From assembly GCA_022711655.1 (NCBI GenBank), contig JAKLEM010000007.1, forward strand, positions 1-64,000: a stretch of 64,000 nucleotides of DNA, in the 5' to 3' direction. The position numbers were made by a program, and so were the translations under genes. The notes under the pieces were generated by a model. That model was given only the letters and a program-made list of their open reading frames with translations, searched no databases and was not told the DNA's origin. The DNA comes from Candidatus Auribacterota bacterium. Lineage in GTDB: Bacteria; Auribacterota; Ancaeobacteria; Ancaeobacterales; Ancaeobacteraceae. Below, in pieces: positions 17,777-26,757 of this stretch (position 1 is the first letter of the stretch; each line of letters starts with the position of its first letter).

Positions 17777-18702
17777 TCGTCCCTGAGGGCGCGGCCCGTC
17801 AGTTTCAGGAAGACATCTTCCAGGTTCGCCATGCGGAGGATGCAGCGCTCCTCGCCGAATTGCCGCACGGCCTCCGGCCACAGCGAAGCGGCCTCGGCGC
17901 CGTGGATGTAGAGGTGCGTCGACGTCTTTTCGTGCAACAGGCCTTTCTCTTCCGCAAAACGTCTCGCGCCGTCCCCCGCCGCCGAGACCTCGATCACCGA
18001 CGCGCCGATATGCTCGCGGACGAGGTCCTTCGGCGCGCCCTCGACGACGACCTTGCCATGGTCCATGATGATCAGCCGCCCGCACAGGTGCGCCGCCTCG
18101 TCCATATAGTGCGTCGTCAGCAAGATAGTCGTCCCTTCGCTCTTCAGCCGGTGGAGCCGCTCCCATATCTGATGGCGCGATTGCGGGTCGAGCCCCGTGG
18201 TCGGCTCGTCCAGGATGAGGAGGCGCGGGCGGTTGATCAGCGAGCGGGCGATCATCAGGCGGCGCTTCATGCCGCCGGAGAGCTCGTCGATCCGGGCGGC
18301 CCGTTTCGCGTGGAGCCCCATGAAGTGGAGCAGCTCCTCCGCCCGGCCGCGCGCCTCGCCGCCGACGATGTCGAAATAGCGCGCGAAGACGCGCAGGTTT
18401 TCCGCGACCGAAAGGTCGGGGTCGAGATTATCCTCCTGGGGGCAGACGCCGATATGGCGCTTGATGAAGCGCGGCGCGGCGGACGCGTCCCTGCCGAGAA
18501 CTTCGAGTATACCGCCGGAGGGTTCGAGAAAGCAGGAGAGCATCTTGATGGTGGTCGTCTTCCCCGCGCCGTTCGGGCCGAGGATCCCGATGCATTCCTG
18601 CGCCTGCACCGCAAAGTCGATACCGTCGACGGCCTTCAGCCCGCCGTACGTTTTCCGCAGCCCGCGGGCGCTGATGATCTTGTCGTGTGCGGGTTGCGTC
18701 AT
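17773..18702 (-). CDS. ABC transporter ATP-binding protein (NodI/DrrA-like)
   Basis: 309 residues. Walker A GPNGAGKTTT, signature LSGGMKRRL, Walker B LLILDEPTTGLD and switch histidine LLTTHYMDEA are all intact. The C-terminal extension of about 90 residues is typical of the DrrA/NodI subfamily. It drives the ABC-2 permease downstream. It overlaps both neighbours by four bases, so the three genes are translationally coupled. Confidence 0.94.
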   Translation of the reverse strand: MTQPAHDKIISARGLRKTYGGLKAVDGIDFAVQAQECIGILGPNGAGKTTTIKMLSCFLEPSGGILEVLGRDASAAPRFIKRHIGVCPQEDNLDPDLSVAENLRVFARYFDIVGGEARGRAEELLHFMGLHAKRAARIDELSGGMKRRLMIARSLINRPRLLILDEPTTGLDPQSRHQIWERLHRLKSEGTTILLTTHYMDEAAHLCGRLIIMDHGKVVVEGAPKDLVREHIGASVIEVSAAGDGARRFAEEKGLLHEKTSTHLYIHGAEAASLWPEAVRQFGEERCILRMANLEDVFLKLTGRALRDE

Positions 18703-20528
18703 GCGCGATCGTCCCGTGAAACGTTCGCGGCGCCTGCAAGTTTGTCCGCCTTCTGGTTCAGCTCAAGCCACTGCTGCTCATCCCGCTCGATACGGCGCGC
18801 AAGCTCGTCGCAGCGCGTGCTCAGCTCGCGCGACCAAGCCGTCGGGTCCGAGACTATGGACTGGTGGATGGCATCGAGCTCTTTCCGGTGCTGCGCGATA
18901 CTATCTTCGCATTTCTTGATCTGCGACCTGAGTTTCCTTTTTTCGGCCTCGGCCTCTTTCCTGACGTGGTAGCCGGACTTCTCTTTCGCCTTCCCCGCCG
19001 CCTTCGGCGCCTGGTGGGCGGACGCCTCCGCGCGCAGCTCGTCGCGCACCGAATTCTCCATATGCCATACGTAGTCCTCGTAGTTGCCGGGGTAGCGCTC
19101 CACGGAGCCGGCGTTGACGACGAGCATCTCGGTCGCGACAAGATTGACGAAGGTCCGGTCGTGGCTGATAAAAAAGAGCGTCCCGGTGTACTCCCTGAGC
19201 GCCGCGCCGAGCGCCTCGACGGTCTCGAAATCAAGATGGTTGGTCGGCTCGTCCAGGAGCAGCGCGTTGCACCTGGTGAGCAGCAATCCCGCCAGCACGA
19301 GGCGCGCCCGCTCGCCGCCGCTCAGGACGGAGACCTTTTTATACGCGTCGTCTCCCTTGAACAGGAAGCTCCCCGCCATATTGAGGATCTCCTGCGGCGT
19401 CACCGCGCGGCCCGCCTTCCCGGAAAGATAGCCATAGACGTCCGCCTCGGGGTCCAGCGAGCTGAAGACATGCTGCGCGTAGTAGCCAAGCTCCATGCCG
19501 TATCCCCACCGGAAACTGCCGTGGATCGCCGGCAGGTCTCCGGCGATCGTCCTCATGAACGTCGTCTTGCCCTGGCCGTTATCGCCCAGTATCGCGACCC
19601 GGGCGCCCAGCGGCACCTCAAGCCGGATGTCGCGCGCCACCGTCTTGTCCGGGTAGCCGACCTGCAGGTTCTCGCACCGCAATGCGACGCCGTTCTTCCA
19701 CGGCACCGGCGGTATCTTTATCTGGACGTTGCCGAGCGCGTGGCCCGTCTCGATCGTCTTCAGCCGCTCGAGCTGTTTCATCTTCGAACGGGCCTGAGCC
19801 GCCTTCGAGGCCTTCGCGCGAAAACGGTCGATAAACTCCTGGAGCTGCTCCTGCTTCGCCCGGACATTCTTGTTGTAATTCTCAGCCTGCTCCCGGCGCT
19901 CTTCCTTGAAGACCAGGTATTCGTCGACGGTGCCGGGATAGAGCGTCGCCAATCCGTTCTCAAGCTCGAGCGTCTGCTCGCACGTCCGCTTGAGCAGCTC
20001 GCGGTCGTGCGACACCAGCAGGAACCCGCCGTCGTAGTCCTGCAGGAAATTCTCCACGAGGATCAGCGTCTTGAGGTCGAGGTAATTGGTCGGCTCGTCG
20101 AGGATGAGGAAATTGGGATGCGCCAGAAGCATCGCCGTCAGCTTGACGCGGGTCCGGTAGCCGCCAGGCAGGCCGCCGACCGTCTGCGCAAGGATCTCAT
20201 TGGTGAGCTGGAACCGCCACGCCATCTCCGCGCACTGCCACTCCTCTTTGCCGGTATAGCGGCGCAGGAAACCTATCGCGGTCTCTTCAAGCGTGAACGG
20301 GTCATGCTGCTCGAGATAGCTCAGACGGAGGTCGCGGCTCCGGACCAGTTCGCCGCGGTCGGCCTCGTCGTGTCCGGTGATGATCTTGCAGAGCGTCGAT
20401 TTTCCCGAACCGTTCCTGCCGATGACACCGATCTTCTGATCGTCCGAAAAAGCCGCACTCATCCCGTCGAAGAGGATCCTCGAGCCGTAGCGCTTATGGA
20501 TTCCGGTGAGTTGTATGAGGACTGTCAT
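18699..20528 (-). CDS. ABC-F family ATPase (ribosome-associated, Uup/EttA/YheS group)
   Basis: 609 residues with two ABC domains and no membrane segments. Walker A motifs are GRNGSGKST and GDNGQGKTT; Walker B motifs are LILDEPTNYLD and LLLDEPTNHLD; the second signature is LSGGERARL. A charged linker sits between the domains and a C-terminal coiled coil (about 520-600) resembles the DNA/RNA-binding tail of Uup. ABC-F proteins act on the ribosomal E site or protect it from antibiotics. Its place before a drug-type ABC exporter suggests a protection or resistance role, an inference. The mRNA appears leaderless. Confidence 0.93.
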   Translation of the reverse strand: MTVLIQLTGIHKRYGSRILFDGMSAAFSDDQKIGVIGRNGSGKSTLCKIITGHDEADRGELVRSRDLRLSYLEQHDPFTLEETAIGFLRRYTGKEEWQCAEMAWRFQLTNEILAQTVGGLPGGYRTRVKLTAMLLAHPNFLILDEPTNYLDLKTLILVENFLQDYDGGFLLVSHDRELLKRTCEQTLELENGLATLYPGTVDEYLVFKEERREQAENYNKNVRAKQEQLQEFIDRFRAKASKAAQARSKMKQLERLKTIETGHALGNVQIKIPPVPWKNGVALRCENLQVGYPDKTVARDIRLEVPLGARVAILGDNGQGKTTFMRTIAGDLPAIHGSFRWGYGMELGYYAQHVFSSLDPEADVYGYLSGKAGRAVTPQEILNMAGSFLFKGDDAYKKVSVLSGGERARLVLAGLLLTRCNALLLDEPTNHLDFETVEALGAALREYTGTLFFISHDRTFVNLVATEMLVVNAGSVERYPGNYEDYVWHMENSVRDELRAEASAHQAPKAAGKAKEKSGYHVRKEAEAEKRKLRSQIKKCEDSIAQHRKELDAIHQSIVSDPTAWSRELSTRCDELARRIERDEQQWLELNQKADKLAGAANVSRDDRA

Positions 20529-20534
20529 GGCGGT

Positions 20535-20562
20535 AGTATACCACTGCGGCGGCGCGATACAA
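20535..20562 (-). promoter_or_regulatory. Promoter giving a leaderless ABC-F mRNA
   Basis: Minus strand TTGTAT (20562-20557), 16-nt spacer, TATACT (20540-20535). Only six nt separate the -10 from the ATG at 20528, and there is no Shine-Dalgarno sequence, so transcription should begin at or next to the start codon. Confidence 0.6.
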
Positions 20563-20581
20563 ATGCGATATCGGAAATATT

Positions 20582-22918
20582 CTAGCGCGGGAACGAGAGG
20601 AGAAAGGTGGCGCCGGCGGCGATCTCCGACCGCACAGAGATCCGCCCGCCGAACGCGGTCACGATGCGCTTGACCAGCGGCAGCCCAACACCGGCGCCGG
20701 CCACGTTGCCCGTGAAGTATTTCTCCAGCTGATAGAAACCCTCGAATATCTTCTCGTATTCTTCAGGCGGTATCCCGCAGCCGTTGTCGGAGACGGACAG
20801 CTCGATGCGGTGCGCCTCCTTCTTTACGGCGATGGAGACCTTTAGGACCTCTTTATCGTTGAACTTGATCGCGTTCTCGATCAGGTTCTTTATGACCAGG
20901 TTCATATACTGCACCGGCATGCGGACCCGCGCGTCCGTGTCGGGGCAGTCGATGGTCAGCTCCGTCTTCTTACCCGTCACACCCTCGACGATCGATCCGA
21001 CCAGCGCCGGAAGATAGTTGTGCAGGTTGATCGCTTCCCTGTCGGGATCGAAATGCGCCCTGTTCGTCTCCACGAATTTGAGCAGCTCGTCGATCAGGTC
21101 GGCAAGCATGTGCGACTTCTTTGCGATGGTCGCGACGTACGCCTTCTGCTTGTCGTTCATCGGGCCGACGATCCGCTCATCCTGCAGGACGGCAACGTCG
21201 CCCGTGATCACGGAGACGGGGGTGCGGAGCTTGTGAGAGACGAGCCCCAGGAAACTCTGCTTCATCATCTCTTCCAGCCGTGTATCGGTCACGTCCTGCA
21301 CCACGACGACGATGCCGGTGACTTCGCGGAGCTGGTCGCGCAAGATCTCCCGGCTCGCCTGCAGATAGAGCGGCTTGGTCTTCGCCTTTTCGGGACGCAT
21401 CAGGTCAAAAGAAATGCGGGAGCGATCCGGGTCGGCGATCTGCGCCCGAGGCACGGAGACCTGGTAACAGGCGAACATCATTTTTAGGAAATCCTCGCCC
21501 GCGGCGAACGCGCCCTCCCTGTTGAAATACCTGCGCGCCGCGATGTTCATATTCTTCACTTTCCAGTCGGGGCCGCACACCACGGTCGCCGCCCCGCTCG
21601 CGGCCTCAGCGAGCTCTTTCGCTTTCACCAGCTCCGTCTCCGCCTGCTTGAGGGGCGTGATATCGTTGCCGATGCAGAGCAACTCCGCAAGCCGCCCGCC
21701 CGTATCGAAGATCGGCCTGTTTGTCCAGGATATCCACACACGTCGGCCGTCGCGCAACATGTTCTCGTTCTCATTGTTCAGGTATTTCCGGGACCGGGCC
21801 GCAATATCGGCGATCATCGCCTTCAAGTCATGGCCGGCCCTGTCCGCCGGCGGCACGATCGTCCCGATGACGCTCTTTCCCACGATCTCGTTCGACGCGT
21901 AGCCGAAGAATTTCTGCGCGAACTCGTTGAAGAAGGTGATGTTTCCCGCCGAGTCCATGCGCAGGATAATGCTGTTGGCGTCCTCAACGAGCCGGCGGTA
22001 CTCGTCCTGGCTCCGATCCAACTGCCTTGCCGTCACGCGCTGCCGCTCTTCAACTCGGCTCAGAACGGCGGAGGTGATCGAAACAAAGACCACGAACGCG
22101 ATGACGATCAGGATGGTGTCGAGCGACGCCTCGTAAACCTCGTCGTACAGCCCCGCGTACCTGCCCGCCGCCGTCAGTATCTCTGCGGCGATCGGGACCG
22201 CCAGCGACAGGACGATGAACCGGCGCGCGGCGGCGCCGCCGACATCGTCCGCGGTGAAGATCGTCATCACGCCGGCCTCAGGACGGGCGAAGAGCGCCCC
22301 GATACTGAGGAGCAAGAAGGCCGCCGTGCTGGGCAGCGCTATCTCCGTCGCCGAGGGAATCCCGTACAATCCGTGAGCGCCATAGAGATGCCCGATCAGC
22401 GCCGTGAGCGAAATGACCCCAACGCCCAGCATCAGGTACTGAGCGGGACGGCGCCCGCGCGCGGAACGAACATCGATCAGCAGCAACGCGACGCCAGCAA
22501 GGATGAAGTTTATGCAGCTGTTCGGCGACATCCTCCCTGGACGCGACGTACCGATAACGCCCGCCGCCTCCCGGAACAGCAGCTGGTCGATGCCGATATC
22601 GATGCCGAAAAGATATTCGAGAACGGTGAGCAGTCCGATGAGGAAGACCGCGGTGCCGGCGGTCCGGGCAGCGAGCCGGGCCGGAGCGCTTTTCGAGCGC
22701 TTTTCCTGGAGGAGCCACAGGGCGGCGCCTGCAAGGATGAGGCCGGCCGCCGTGTTGGCCTTCATGGGGACGCACCCGTGACAAAAGCTTTTCAGGATCT
22801 CGATGCGGCCGATCCAGCCGGCCATCGCGGCGCCCCCCACCGCGACGACAATGCCGCTCATGAGTTCCGAGATCAACCTGAAACGATCCGCCAAACAGGG
22901 GTCCTGACGAACGTTCAT
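20582..22918 (-). CDS. Multi-pass membrane sensor histidine kinase with PAS domains
   Basis: 778 residues from the ATG at 22918 (AGAGGAC upstream). About eight membrane segments occupy the first 290 residues (a MASE-like integral sensor). A PAS domain with PAC tail follows (EYRRLVEDANSIILRMDS...), then a second, weaker PAS, HisKA with the phospho-accepting His in LGLVSHKLRTPV, and HATPase_c with N box NLIENAIKFND and G boxes DNGCGIP and GAGVGLPLV. No response regulator is adjacent, so it is an orphan kinase; its ligand is unknown. It diverges from the CPBP protease gene. Confidence 0.93.
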   Translation of the reverse strand: MNVRQDPCLADRFRLISELMSGIVVAVGGAAMAGWIGRIEILKSFCHGCVPMKANTAAGLILAGAALWLLQEKRSKSAPARLAARTAGTAVFLIGLLTVLEYLFGIDIGIDQLLFREAAGVIGTSRPGRMSPNSCINFILAGVALLLIDVRSARGRRPAQYLMLGVGVISLTALIGHLYGAHGLYGIPSATEIALPSTAAFLLLSIGALFARPEAGVMTIFTADDVGGAAARRFIVLSLAVPIAAEILTAAGRYAGLYDEVYEASLDTILIVIAFVVFVSITSAVLSRVEERQRVTARQLDRSQDEYRRLVEDANSIILRMDSAGNITFFNEFAQKFFGYASNEIVGKSVIGTIVPPADRAGHDLKAMIADIAARSRKYLNNENENMLRDGRRVWISWTNRPIFDTGGRLAELLCIGNDITPLKQAETELVKAKELAEAASGAATVVCGPDWKVKNMNIAARRYFNREGAFAAGEDFLKMMFACYQVSVPRAQIADPDRSRISFDLMRPEKAKTKPLYLQASREILRDQLREVTGIVVVVQDVTDTRLEEMMKQSFLGLVSHKLRTPVSVITGDVAVLQDERIVGPMNDKQKAYVATIAKKSHMLADLIDELLKFVETNRAHFDPDREAINLHNYLPALVGSIVEGVTGKKTELTIDCPDTDARVRMPVQYMNLVIKNLIENAIKFNDKEVLKVSIAVKKEAHRIELSVSDNGCGIPPEEYEKIFEGFYQLEKYFTGNVAGAGVGLPLVKRIVTAFGGRISVRSEIAAGATFLLSFPR

Positions 22919-23076
22919 ATGTCCTCTTTCGCGGTACGGACGCGCAACAGCATTATGCGGACAAACTTGATTATTCCATGCAGCTGAAATCATATCAGCG
23001 ATCGGCGTGTTTTAAAAGGCAAAATGGCGGAGGTCAATTCGGTTGATTTTGCGTGCGGATATGATAAGGTTTCCGC

Positions 23077-23730
23077 ATGAAAGATATGCGGTCGGCGTTA
23101 CCCTACATCGCGCCCTATTTTGCTTTCATTGCTGTCGGTTCCCTGCTGGCATCGATCCCCGGAATCGCGCCGCTGGCCTACCCGATCAAGACGGTTTTGA
23201 CGGCGGGGCTGCTCGTCTATTGGGCGCGGTCGTACCGTGAGATACGGCTCACCTTTTCGCCGGTCGCCGTGGGGGCGGGGATCCTCGTCTTCGTCTTATG
23301 GATCGGCCTTACCGCCTATCTGCCGTGGAGCAGGTTCCATCCGCCGGCAGAGGGATACAACCCGGTCCGCGAGAGCCTGGCTTCGACCCTCTTTTTCGCC
23401 GGGTTCCGGCTCGCGGGCGCGGCGCTGGTCGTCCCGGTGTTCGAAGAGCTCTTCGTACGCTCGTTCGCCATCCGCTATCTCGTGAAGCCCGACGATTTCT
23501 CGTCGGTCCCGCCGGGGACCTTCACCTGGTTCTCTTTCTGGGGTAGCATCGCGCTCTTCTGCGGGGGACACAAGCTGTGGGAGATGCCCGCCGCCTTCGC
23601 GGCCGGCGTCGTCTACACGCTGGTCCTCTACCGGCGGCGCGAACTGGCCGACTGCATCGTCGCTCACGCGACGACCAACCTCCTGCTCGGGATATATGTG
23701 CTCTTGACCGGGACGTGGGGATACTGGTGA
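23077..23730 (+). CDS. CPBP intramembrane protease, exosortase-associated type
   Basis: 217 residues, mostly membrane-embedded. The catalytic motifs of the CAAX/CPBP glutamic-type proteases are present: EELFVR (Glu123, Glu124, Arg128), FCGGH (His165) and HATTN (His197, Asn201). The C-terminal region, ending GIYVLLTGTWGYW, resembles the 'CAAX prenyl protease-related' family that often accompanies exosortase/PEP-CTERM systems. No exosortase or PEP-CTERM substrate is visible here. A -10 like hexamer TATGAT ends 11 nt before the ATG, so the leader is very short. Confidence 0.85.
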   Translation: MKDMRSALPYIAPYFAFIAVGSLLASIPGIAPLAYPIKTVLTAGLLVYWARSYREIRLTFSPVAVGAGILVFVLWIGLTAYLPWSRFHPPAEGYNPVRESLASTLFFAGFRLAGAALVVPVFEELFVRSFAIRYLVKPDDFSSVPPGTFTWFSFWGSIALFCGGHKLWEMPAAFAAGVVYTLVLYRRRELADCIVAHATTNLLLGIYVLLTGTWGYW

Positions 23731-23767
23731 GCGATGCCTGCCATCTGGTTCGGGCCGGTGCACCGGG

Positions 23768-24586
23768 CTAGACGTTCTGCCTTCCGAATGCCTGATACGA
23801 ATCGACGCGGCGCTGCCATCCGGGAAGCCACCGGCGCTCGTTTCGGGCGCGCGGGGCGTTATCGACGCGCTCGGCGAGAAGTCTTTTCGCCGTCTCTGCG
23901 AATTCCTTCAACGAACTCTCACCGCCGCCGGCGCCGCCCATTTGCGACAGGACCTGGAGCAGCCCCCAGCCTTTCCCCTTATATCTCTCCGACGGGTGCG
24001 TCCCGAGCCCTTTGAAGTTCGCGTAATCGATCAGCGCGTAAACGCCGGCGGGCGTGGAGGCGACTGCACGGAACCGGCGCTCGACCGTTTCACGTTCCTC
24101 CTCCGGGGCCGCCGCCAGAAGCGACGGCAATGCGTCTTCGAGACGCCTGACGACGAAGGCGGCCTGCAGCTGTTTTGTCGAACGCATGAACTGGCGCAGC
24201 TCATTCGCGCGGCGGCTGTCCGCTTTCGCGAGAAATTCTTTACGGGTCTTCCATGGGCATGAAGGAAAGGGTTCGGCGGCGAGCCACGCCGGGGGCTTTG
24301 CTCCCGCAGCGCGCGCGAACGCCATAAAGCCCGGAAAGCTCTCTTCGAACGGCCCGCGCCGGCCCGCCGGATACCAGATAAAATGCGCTATGCCAAGCGA
24401 AAGGAACTCTTCGCCTACGTTCCACTGGAGCAGGAATTCATCGCGCGACGCGCACTCGTTCTCGAAGATCCTGTCGCCGACGCGGCGTATATCCTCCCGC
24501 GAGAGGCGCAGCTCTCCCGCGCCGCACACGGCCGCCGCGACGGCCGAAGCCAGCACGCATAGGAGCATCGATCTGTATTTTCTCAT
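23768..24586 (-). CDS. Secreted conserved protein of unknown function
   Basis: 272 residues with a clear signal peptide (MLLCVLASAVAAAVCGAG). The mature part has a GEEFLSLGIAHFIWYP motif and a later GKGWGLLQVLSQM, which I recognise as recurring in unnamed periplasmic proteins of other Gram-negative bacteria. No catalytic motif can be assigned with confidence. It is convergent with the CPBP gene (37 nt apart) and follows the PhnP-like hydrolase on the same strand by 16 nt, suggesting an operon. Confidence 0.75.
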   Translation of the reverse strand: MRKYRSMLLCVLASAVAAAVCGAGELRLSREDIRRVGDRIFENECASRDEFLLQWNVGEEFLSLGIAHFIWYPAGRRGPFEESFPGFMAFARAAGAKPPAWLAAEPFPSCPWKTRKEFLAKADSRRANELRQFMRSTKQLQAAFVVRRLEDALPSLLAAAPEEERETVERRFRAVASTPAGVYALIDYANFKGLGTHPSERYKGKGWGLLQVLSQMGGAGGGESSLKEFAETAKRLLAERVDNAPRARNERRWLPGWQRRVDSYQAFGRQNV

Positions 24587-24602
24587 CGAGACCTCGACTC
24601 AG

Positions 24603-25364
24603 TTACAGCTCCAGCACCATGCCATCAAAGGCCAGCCTGACGTTGCCTGGCAGGTTGCGTTCCGTCTCTTCGTGCTCGAGCCGGTGGCACATGTGCGTGA
24701 AGAACGTCCGCTCCGCGCCGAGCTCCTGCGCGACCGCCACCCCTTCGCCGACGCTGAAATGGGTCGAGTGGCGCTCGTGCCGCAGGACGCCGAGGACAAG
24801 CACCTTGAGGTTCCGCAGACGTCGCATCGATGCGTCGGGTATGGCGCTGCAGTCGGTGATATAGGCGAAACCGCCGATCCGGAAACCTGTCACCGGTATC
24901 TTTCCGTGCCGGACCTCGATCGCCTCGACCTGCACACCGAGAACATCGATGCGATCTCCGGCGATCTCTTTTAATACGATCTGCGGGACGCCGCCGCCGA
25001 GCTGCGGCGGGTTGAACGCGTATGAAAAAATATTCTTGAGGACCGCGAGCGATTCCTTCGCCGCGTAACAGGGGATCGCGCCGCACTGTATCTCGTTGAA
25101 CCGTCGCACGTCGTCGAGACCGAATATATGGTCGGCGTGATGGTGCGTGTAGAGGATCGCGTCGAGGCGCCTCACCGATCGGCGCAGCATCTGCTCCCTG
25201 AAATCGGGCGGCGTGTCGATCAGTATGTTGCGCTCTCCGGTCTCGATGAGGACCGACGTGCGCAGACGCCGGTTCCTCTGGTCGGCCGAGCGGCAGACGC
25301 CGCAATCGCAAGCGATCATAGGGATCCCGTGAGAGGTGCCGGTGCCTAAAAAAGTGATCCTCAC
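24603..25364 (-). CDS. PhnP-like MBL-fold metal-dependent hydrolase
   Basis: 253 residues from the GTG at 25364, which has GGAGG six nt upstream; the longer frame to 25418 has no such site. It begins RITFLGTGTSHGIP, has a CDCGVC zinc-binding segment as in PhnP, and the metal motif THHHADH with later histidines in ECRHGK-type and GVLRHERH positions. PhnP is a cyclic-phosphate phosphodiesterase; this family member probably cleaves a phosphodiester, but no phosphonate genes are nearby and the substrate is unknown. Confidence 0.88.
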   Translation of the reverse strand: MRITFLGTGTSHGIPMIACDCGVCRSADQRNRRLRTSVLIETGERNILIDTPPDFREQMLRRSVRRLDAILYTHHHADHIFGLDDVRRFNEIQCGAIPCYAAKESLAVLKNIFSYAFNPPQLGGGVPQIVLKEIAGDRIDVLGVQVEAIEVRHGKIPVTGFRIGGFAYITDCSAIPDASMRRLRNLKVLVLGVLRHERHSTHFSVGEGVAVAQELGAERTFFTHMCHRLEHEETERNLPGNVRLAFDGMVLEL

Positions 25365-25478
25365 AACAACCCTCCTGCAATCTAACACATTTTCAATGGC
25401 AAATTCACCAATGTCCAACCGGGAAAAGCGTCATCATTCCTTGTTGAAATCTGCACCCTGGGCACCGGTCATTTCTTC

Positions 25479-26720
25479 TCATGCCATCCCGGCGGCATAC
25501 CCGGTCGAAAATGCCGCCTGAAGATTATAGCCGCCGCTTTTGCCGTCGATGTCGAGGAGCTCCCCGGCGAAGTGGAGCCGCTTTACCAGCTTCGACTCCA
25601 TCGTCTTCGGGTTGACCTCGTCGACCGATACCCCGCCGCGCGTCACCATCGCCTCTCCGGCCCCTCCGGTGCCGCGCAGCATGATCCTGAACCCGAACAG
25701 CCGCTCCGCGATCTTCCGGCGGTCTTCGCGGGATACCTGCGACGCCTTGCGCTCGCCGTCGACGCCGCAGGCCGCAACGAACGCTGCGGCGAACCTGTCG
25801 GGAAAGAACATCCTCAGAAGATTCTTCACGCTCTTCACCGGATTCTCGGCGGCCGCGGCCGCGATCAGTTTCTCGTACCCCTCCACGCCGGTCCCCGGCC
25901 TGAAGTTGAGCAGGAGCGATATATGCGCGCCTCCGCGCAGGTGATCATACACGTCGCCGCTGACATTGAGCGCCGCGGGGCCCGACAGCCCGTTGTGGGT
26001 AAAGAGGATGTCTCCCGTATCCGCGCCATGTATCCGAGCCCCGTCGGTCACGCGGGCCTCGACGTTTCGCAGAGAAACCCCCTGCAACCCCGCGACCGCC
26101 GGATCGTCCGAATAGAGCGGCGCGAGCGCCGGCCTCGGCTCGACGATCCGGTGTCCGCACCGCCGCGCCAACTCGTAGCCGGAACCGCTGGAACCGGTCT
26201 GCGGGTAGGTCATCCCGCCGGCGCAGACGACGACCTTCGCGGCGGCGATCGCCCCGGAGCGCGCCGTCACGACGCCGGCGGCCGCGCCGTCGCGTACGAT
26301 GATCTCGGCGATCTCTTCTCCCGGGCGGACAGCGACGCCGTTCTTCTGCGCGGCGTGAAGCAGCGCGCCCAGGATATCGCGAGCCTTGCCGCTGGCCGGG
26401 TAGATCTTGCCGCCCTCCTCTTCGCGTAGCCGCACGCCGAGCGCCGTGAAGAACGCGCGCAGAGAATCGTTGAAAAACGCCGCGAAACAATTGCGCAGAA
26501 AAGGCCCGGTCGCCGAGAAATGGCCGATGAACTGCTCGCGGTCGCCCGTGTTGGTCAGGTTGCACCTGCCGTTGCCGGTAAGCAGGAGCTTCCGCCCCGG
26601 CGATGGCATCTTTTCGCAGAGGAGCGTCCTGCGGCCCGCCGACCCCGCTGCGATCGCCGCCATCAACCCCGCCGGGCCTCCACCGACAACGACCACGTCA
26701 TATGTAACACTATTGCTCAT
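25479..26720 (-). CDS. HI0933/BaiN-family FAD-dependent oxidoreductase
   Basis: 413 residues. The N-terminal dinucleotide fold VVVGGGPAGLMAAIAAG binds FAD; the family block GRCNLTN follows, and the C-terminus (FAGELLDIDGKSGGYNLQAAFSTGYAAG) completes the FAD site. Members reduce flavin-linked substrates such as bile-acid intermediates, but most are uncharacterised. It is divergent from the TPR/peptidase gene with only 37 nt between the start codons. Confidence 0.92.
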   Translation of the reverse strand: MSNSVTYDVVVVGGGPAGLMAAIAAGSAGRRTLLCEKMPSPGRKLLLTGNGRCNLTNTGDREQFIGHFSATGPFLRNCFAAFFNDSLRAFFTALGVRLREEEGGKIYPASGKARDILGALLHAAQKNGVAVRPGEEIAEIIVRDGAAAGVVTARSGAIAAAKVVVCAGGMTYPQTGSSGSGYELARRCGHRIVEPRPALAPLYSDDPAVAGLQGVSLRNVEARVTDGARIHGADTGDILFTHNGLSGPAALNVSGDVYDHLRGGAHISLLLNFRPGTGVEGYEKLIAAAAAENPVKSVKNLLRMFFPDRFAAAFVAACGVDGERKASQVSREDRRKIAERLFGFRIMLRGTGGAGEAMVTRGGVSVDEVNPKTMESKLVKRLHFAGELLDIDGKSGGYNLQAAFSTGYAAGMA

Positions 26721-26757
26721 CGGTTGTCCGTCGAATGTGTTATGATATCAGTATAGT

